Shown here piece by piece: positions 60,982 to 64,000 of a DNA stretch of 64,000 bases. The translations under genes were made by a program, and so were the position numbers. Within the stretch, counting starts at the first letter, position 1; every line of letters starts with the position of its first letter. The notes beneath the pieces were generated by a model. The model had not been told where the DNA came from, ran no database searches, and saw only the letters and a list, made by a program, of their open reading frames with translations. This stretch comes from Candidatus Paracaedimonas acanthamoebae (GTDB lineage: Bacteria > Pseudomonadota > Alphaproteobacteria > Caedimonadales > Caedimonadaceae): positions 1 through 64,000 of the forward strand of contig JAFKGL010000012.1 in the NCBI GenBank assembly GCA_017307065.1. The letters run 5' to 3'.

Positions 60982-62804
60982 TTCTTTTTTAATTCTTTGG
61001 ACCACCAGTTCATTAATACAATTCCATCAAGGGGATTAAATTGAGGATGACCAAATTTATCCCAATATGCCAGAAAAATTTTATTACTATGATATAAGGG
61101 GATTAAATAATGACCCCATAAGAGAACCAAGTCTAAGGCTTTTGTTATTGTAGTAAGTTCGTCATGCGTTTTAGCATTAACAAGCATTCGGCATAGCTTA
61201 TCAATGGTAGGATTTTTAATTCCAATATAATTACGGCTTCCTTTTTGATCGGCTGTTTTTGAGTTCCAATAAAGATTTTGTTCGTTTCCGGGAGAAAGTG
61301 TATGACCCCAAGTATGAATTGTCATGTCATAATCAAAGGTTCCCAAGCGATGCTCATATTGGGTAGAATCAACAGTGCGAATTGTTGCTTGGATTCCAAG
61401 CAGTTTTAAGTTTTTAATATAAGCTAATGCAATTTTTTCATCTTCATGTTTATAAAGAATAATCTCGAATTTAAAAGGCTGTCTGGTTTTTTTGTGAATA
61501 AGTTGGCAACCATGAATTTCCCACCCATTGGCTTGTAGTAGATCTCGAGCTTTTTTTAAGTTTTCTCTCAATTTAGCTTTAGTACCTGAAAGAGGTAAAG
61601 AGTAGGGTGTTGAAAAAAGCTCTGCGGGGAGGCTATTCTTAAATGGTTGCAATAATTTTAGAACGTTTCCCTGAGGGATACCGTCATTTGCAAGCATCGT
61701 ATTATCAAAATAACTCATTGTTCTTGTGAAGCAATTATGGAATAGAGACTGGTTTAACCATTCAAAGTCAAAGGCATAGGTGAGGGCACGTCTAACGGAT
61801 TCATTGTTAAATAAGTTTTTTCGAATATTAAAAATAAAAGCTTTGATTCCCACAGGTCTCTGATGGTTGAATTCAATTTTTACAATTTTTCCGTCTTTTA
61901 CAGCGGGGAAATTATAATTTTTGATCCACTGAGTCGGCTCAGATTCGCCTCTTATATCGTATTCACCGACTTTAAAAGCTTCAAGAGCAATTTTTGAATC
62001 ACGATAATAATCAAAACGAACTTCGGCGAAGTTATAAAATCCAACATTAACAGGTAAGTCTTTTCCCCAGTAATCAGGGCGTCGCTCGTAACTGATCATG
62101 TGGCCAAGCTTCACGTGTTTGATTTTATAAGGGCCGCTTCCAGGAATTTCTTCATGTGTAACTTTCTCAAAATCGCGCCCTTCGAAAAAATATTTGGGCA
62201 AAATAGGTAAAAGGCAAATAAGTAGAGGGGCTTCAGGATCAAATACGTTATCATCTTTATCAGGAAGGAAAGAAAATTTGATTGTATGGCTGTTGATTTT
62301 CTCAACTTTACTAACTTTTTTAAAAAATAGACGATAATTGGCAAGACCTTTTTCTTTAAGTGTTTCAAAACTAAAGATGACGTCATCTGCAGTGATAGAT
62401 TGAGCATTCGGCCATTTAGCTTTGGGGTTTAAATAAAAAATAATCGATGAACGATCAGAGGCCAGATCAACAGATTCGGCAATTAATCCATACAGTGAGA
62501 AAGGCTCATCAGGAGACCTTTTCATCAAGGTGTCAAAGACTAGCCTTTCACTGAATATGCTGAGGCCTGCAGGTGGTGTACCTTTGATGACATAAGGGTT
62601 AAGACTATCGAAAATACCAGTAACACCTAGACGAAGCTTACCACCCTTTGGGGCTTCAGGATTGACAGTCGAAAAGTGCTTAAAATTAATAGAATATTTA
62701 AGAGTGCCATGCATTGCAATCCCGTGCTCTTTTCCCACGTTTTCTGAGCTGAAGAGAACATTCAGTAAGATGATACACACGGCACGATAATAAAAATGTG
62801 TCAT
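60978..62804 (-). CDS. Family 5 extracellular solute-binding protein (YejA-like)
   Basis: A 608-residue periplasmic binding protein with an N-terminal signal segment (about 1-20). It carries the YejA-type opening GIAMHGTLKYSINFKHFSTVNPEAPKGGKL, then SERLVFDTLMKRS, YGLIAESV, AKWPNAQSITADDVIFSFETL, GSGPYKIKHVKLG, YERRPDYWGKDLPVNVGFYNFAEVRFDYYRD and a late NPTIDKLCRMLVNA. It would bind peptides for an ABC importer (microcin C type in E. coli), but yejBEF is not in the window. Unusually, it overlaps cox3 (ATGA), so it is co-transcribed with respiratory genes; a functional link is not evident. Confidence 0.92.
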   Translation of the reverse strand: MTHFYYRAVCIILLNVLFSSENVGKEHGIAMHGTLKYSINFKHFSTVNPEAPKGGKLRLGVTGIFDSLNPYVIKGTPPAGLSIFSERLVFDTLMKRSPDEPFSLYGLIAESVDLASDRSSIIFYLNPKAKWPNAQSITADDVIFSFETLKEKGLANYRLFFKKVSKVEKINSHTIKFSFLPDKDDNVFDPEAPLLICLLPILPKYFFEGRDFEKVTHEEIPGSGPYKIKHVKLGHMISYERRPDYWGKDLPVNVGFYNFAEVRFDYYRDSKIALEAFKVGEYDIRGESEPTQWIKNYNFPAVKDGKIVKIEFNHQRPVGIKAFIFNIRKNLFNNESVRRALTYAFDFEWLNQSLFHNCFTRTMSYFDNTMLANDGIPQGNVLKLLQPFKNSLPAELFSTPYSLPLSGTKAKLRENLKKARDLLQANGWEIHGCQLIHKKTRQPFKFEIILYKHEDEKIALAYIKNLKLLGIQATIRTVDSTQYEHRLGTFDYDMTIHTWGHTLSPGNEQNLYWNSKTADQKGSRNYIGIKNPTIDKLCRMLVNAKTHDELTTITKALDLVLLWGHYLIPLYHSNKIFLAYWDKFGHPQFNPLDGIVLMNWWSKELKKK

Positions 62805-62852
62805 TTGTTATTCTTTCATCACTTTTCTTATATTTAACATTTTTAAAGTATT

Positions 62853-63752
62853 TTACAGATATATCTCAAGCCATTTACGTAAAGTATTACCTAAAATTAG
62901 AACATCTTCTAAGATTTTGGATATAGGAGATATAATTTTTTTGCGCTGAAATTGTTTTCCTTCAGGATCGGATACAAAACCTGTAAAGCTTATTTCTTCT
63001 TCATTAATGTAGTGAGCAAGACCACCGATAGGGGCACGACAAGAGCCGTCGAGGGCACGTAAAAAAGTTCTTTCTATTTCAATGCAAAGTCCAGTTTTCT
63101 TATCGTGAATACGCGAAAGGATTTCGAGTATTTGTGTATCGTCTCGACGACATTGGACGCCTAAGGCACCTTGGGCGAGAGCTGGGGTAAATGCCTCAAT
63201 GTTGAGAGGGATAATATTCTCCAGTTGGTTAAGTCTTGAGAGACCTGCGTAGGCTAAGATAGTTGCATCTGCAACACCTTCTTGAATTTTTTGTATTCTG
63301 GTTCCAACATTTCCTCGTAAAGGAACGATTTTAAGATCTGGTCTTAGATTCAGAACGAGCGCTTGACGCCTTAAAGAAGAGGTGCCAACTGTTGCGCCGG
63401 CAGGTAAATTTTCCAAGGTGAAGTTTTCTTTTGAAATCAACACATCGCAAGGATTTTCTCTGGGAAGAATACACGAAATAATCAGTTTTTCTGGAGGATG
63501 GGTTTCAACGTCTTTCATGGAATGGACTGCAATATCAATTTCTTTGCGAAGGAGAGCTTCCTCAATTTCTTTCGTAAAAAGCCCTTTGCCGCCATATTCT
63601 GAGAGAGGGGCATTCGTTAACAAGTCGCCACTCGTTTGATAGGCTTTAATTTCAATATCATCATAGCCTTGTTTGTGAAGAGCACTTCTAACAATATCTG
63701 CTTGTCTTAGGGCTAAAGGGCTTTTCCGAGTGCCAAGAATAATAGAACGCAT
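62853..63752 (-). CDS. hemC: Hydroxymethylbilane synthase (porphobilinogen deaminase)
   Basis: A 299-residue heme-pathway enzyme from the ATG at 63752 (MRSIILGTRKSPLALRQAD); the longer frame overlaps the divergent tsaD start. Seen: KGLFTKEIEEALL, AVHSMKDVETHPP, GTSSLRRQALVLNLRPDLKIVPLRGNVGTRIQK in family order, LAQGALGVQCRRDD, and the dipyrromethane-binding Cys in ALDGSCRAPIGG. It joins four porphobilinogen units. Slightly short but complete. Divergent hemC/tsaD is common in Alphaproteobacteria. Confidence 0.96.
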   Translation of the reverse strand: MRSIILGTRKSPLALRQADIVRSALHKQGYDDIEIKAYQTSGDLLTNAPLSEYGGKGLFTKEIEEALLRKEIDIAVHSMKDVETHPPEKLIISCILPRENPCDVLISKENFTLENLPAGATVGTSSLRRQALVLNLRPDLKIVPLRGNVGTRIQKIQEGVADATILAYAGLSRLNQLENIIPLNIEAFTPALAQGALGVQCRRDDTQILEILSRIHDKKTGLCIEIERTFLRALDGSCRAPIGGLAHYINEEEISFTGFVSDPEGKQFQRKKIISPISKILEDVLILGNTLRKWLEIYL

Positions 63753-63862
63753 TTTAGGGCTTGCCTTTTTCTTCAAATTCACGCCATTAAAGCATAGATT
63801 TAAGATGAAACAAGTTGCTTTTAAAGTGTAAAGTATAAATAAAATAGGGTGTGGTTTTTCTA

Positions 63863-64000
63863 ATGATAGTTCTTGGAATTGAAACAAGTTGTGATGAGAC
63901 TTCTGCGGCTATTGTGAGTTCAGAGAGAGAGATCCTCTCAAATGTTTTAATTTCTCAAATGGATGAACATAATATTTATGGTGGCGTTGTTCCTGAAGTT
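63863..64000 (+). CDS. tsaD: tRNA threonylcarbamoyladenosine synthase TsaD, 3' end outside window
   Basis: The first 46 codons of TsaD (Gcp/YgjD): [18 protein letters not shown] with the ATPase-fold start, then [20 protein letters not shown]. With TsaB, TsaC and TsaE it makes t6A37 on tRNAs that read ANN codons. It is cut by the window end. It starts 110 bases from the hemC start on the other strand. Confidence 0.95.
   Translation, partial: MIVLGIETSCDETSAAIVSSEREILSNVLISQMDEHNIYGGVVPEV

Noticed and set aside
1-64000. CRISPR arrays, rRNA genes and intact insertion sequences
   Set aside because: No regularly spaced repeats, no rRNA core sequences and no transposase genes were seen on either strand.

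Overview
The window looks like chromosomal DNA of an AT-rich, host-associated alphaproteobacterium, most likely of the Holosporales/Paracaedibacter type or a relative of Rickettsiales. The evidence is a dusB-ntrYX-trkA operon, an isc operon with two adjacent cysteine desulfurases, hflK-hflC-degP, cox3-surf1-M16 peptidase, divergent hemC/tsaD, a capsid-to-tail block ordered like the alphaproteobacterial gene transfer agent (GTA), and many exported proteins without recognisable enzymes. No taxonomic marker such as rRNA is present, so this placement is an inference.

Layout. 0-2.5 kb: four head/tail-junction genes of an HK97-type phage or GTA, cut off after the tail terminator. 2.7-8 kb: class II aldolase, orphan PAS histidine kinase, BON lipoprotein, small membrane protein, host-attachment-type protein, SemiSWEET-like transporter and an unusual XRE-receiver fusion regulator. 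8.2-14.5 kb: dusB-fis-ntrY-ntrX-trkA operon in which ntrB is absent and only a Fis/NtrC C-terminal-like piece stands where ntrC would be. 14.6-21.3 kb: small conserved protein, tRNA-Arg, then three large exported proteins (acidic-tailed protein, TIGR04141/DUF6119-like protein with nuclear-localisation-like motifs, thermolysin-like protease). 21.3-22.1 kb: a gene-free stretch with a compact three-way-junction RNA candidate. 22-24.8 kb: UmuC-type polymerase and a possible RiPP-like pair (HExxH peptide-modification-type protein plus a 68-residue peptide). 25-31.7 kb: thiolase-DMT transporter-LysR operon, mgtE and maeB. 31.7-34.8 kb: a tandemly duplicated, convergent pair of exported proteins with duplicated promoters. 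34.8-36 kb: gene-free, with palindromic repeats, then tRNA-Leu. 36.3-42.7 kb: rhodanese, then the complete isc operon with a recognisable IscR operator. 43-49 kb: exported unknown protein, hydrolase, degP-hflC-hflK, bcp. 49-64 kb: AsmA/YhdP-like protein, rnhB, patatin, ymdB-fthC preceded by 6S RNA, a small lipoprotein, CPA2 antiporter, M16 peptidase, surf1-cox3-yejA-like operon, hemC, and the start of tsaD.

How it fits together. Housekeeping functions (Fe-S assembly, envelope proteolysis, respiration, anaplerosis through malic enzyme, K+ and Mg2+ transport) are intact and organised in tight operons with ATGA overlaps. Between them lie islands of signal-peptide proteins with no close enzyme family. 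Three of these carry the same N-terminal plan: signal peptide followed by two basic clusters resembling a bipartite nuclear-localisation signal. That would suit a bacterium that lives inside eukaryotic cells, but export into a host is not shown by the sequence. The items most worth following are the exported DUF6119-like protein and its NLS-like relatives, the tandem duplicated secreted cassette, the HExxH/peptide pair, the structured RNA before umuC, and the dusB-fis-ntrYX arrangement.
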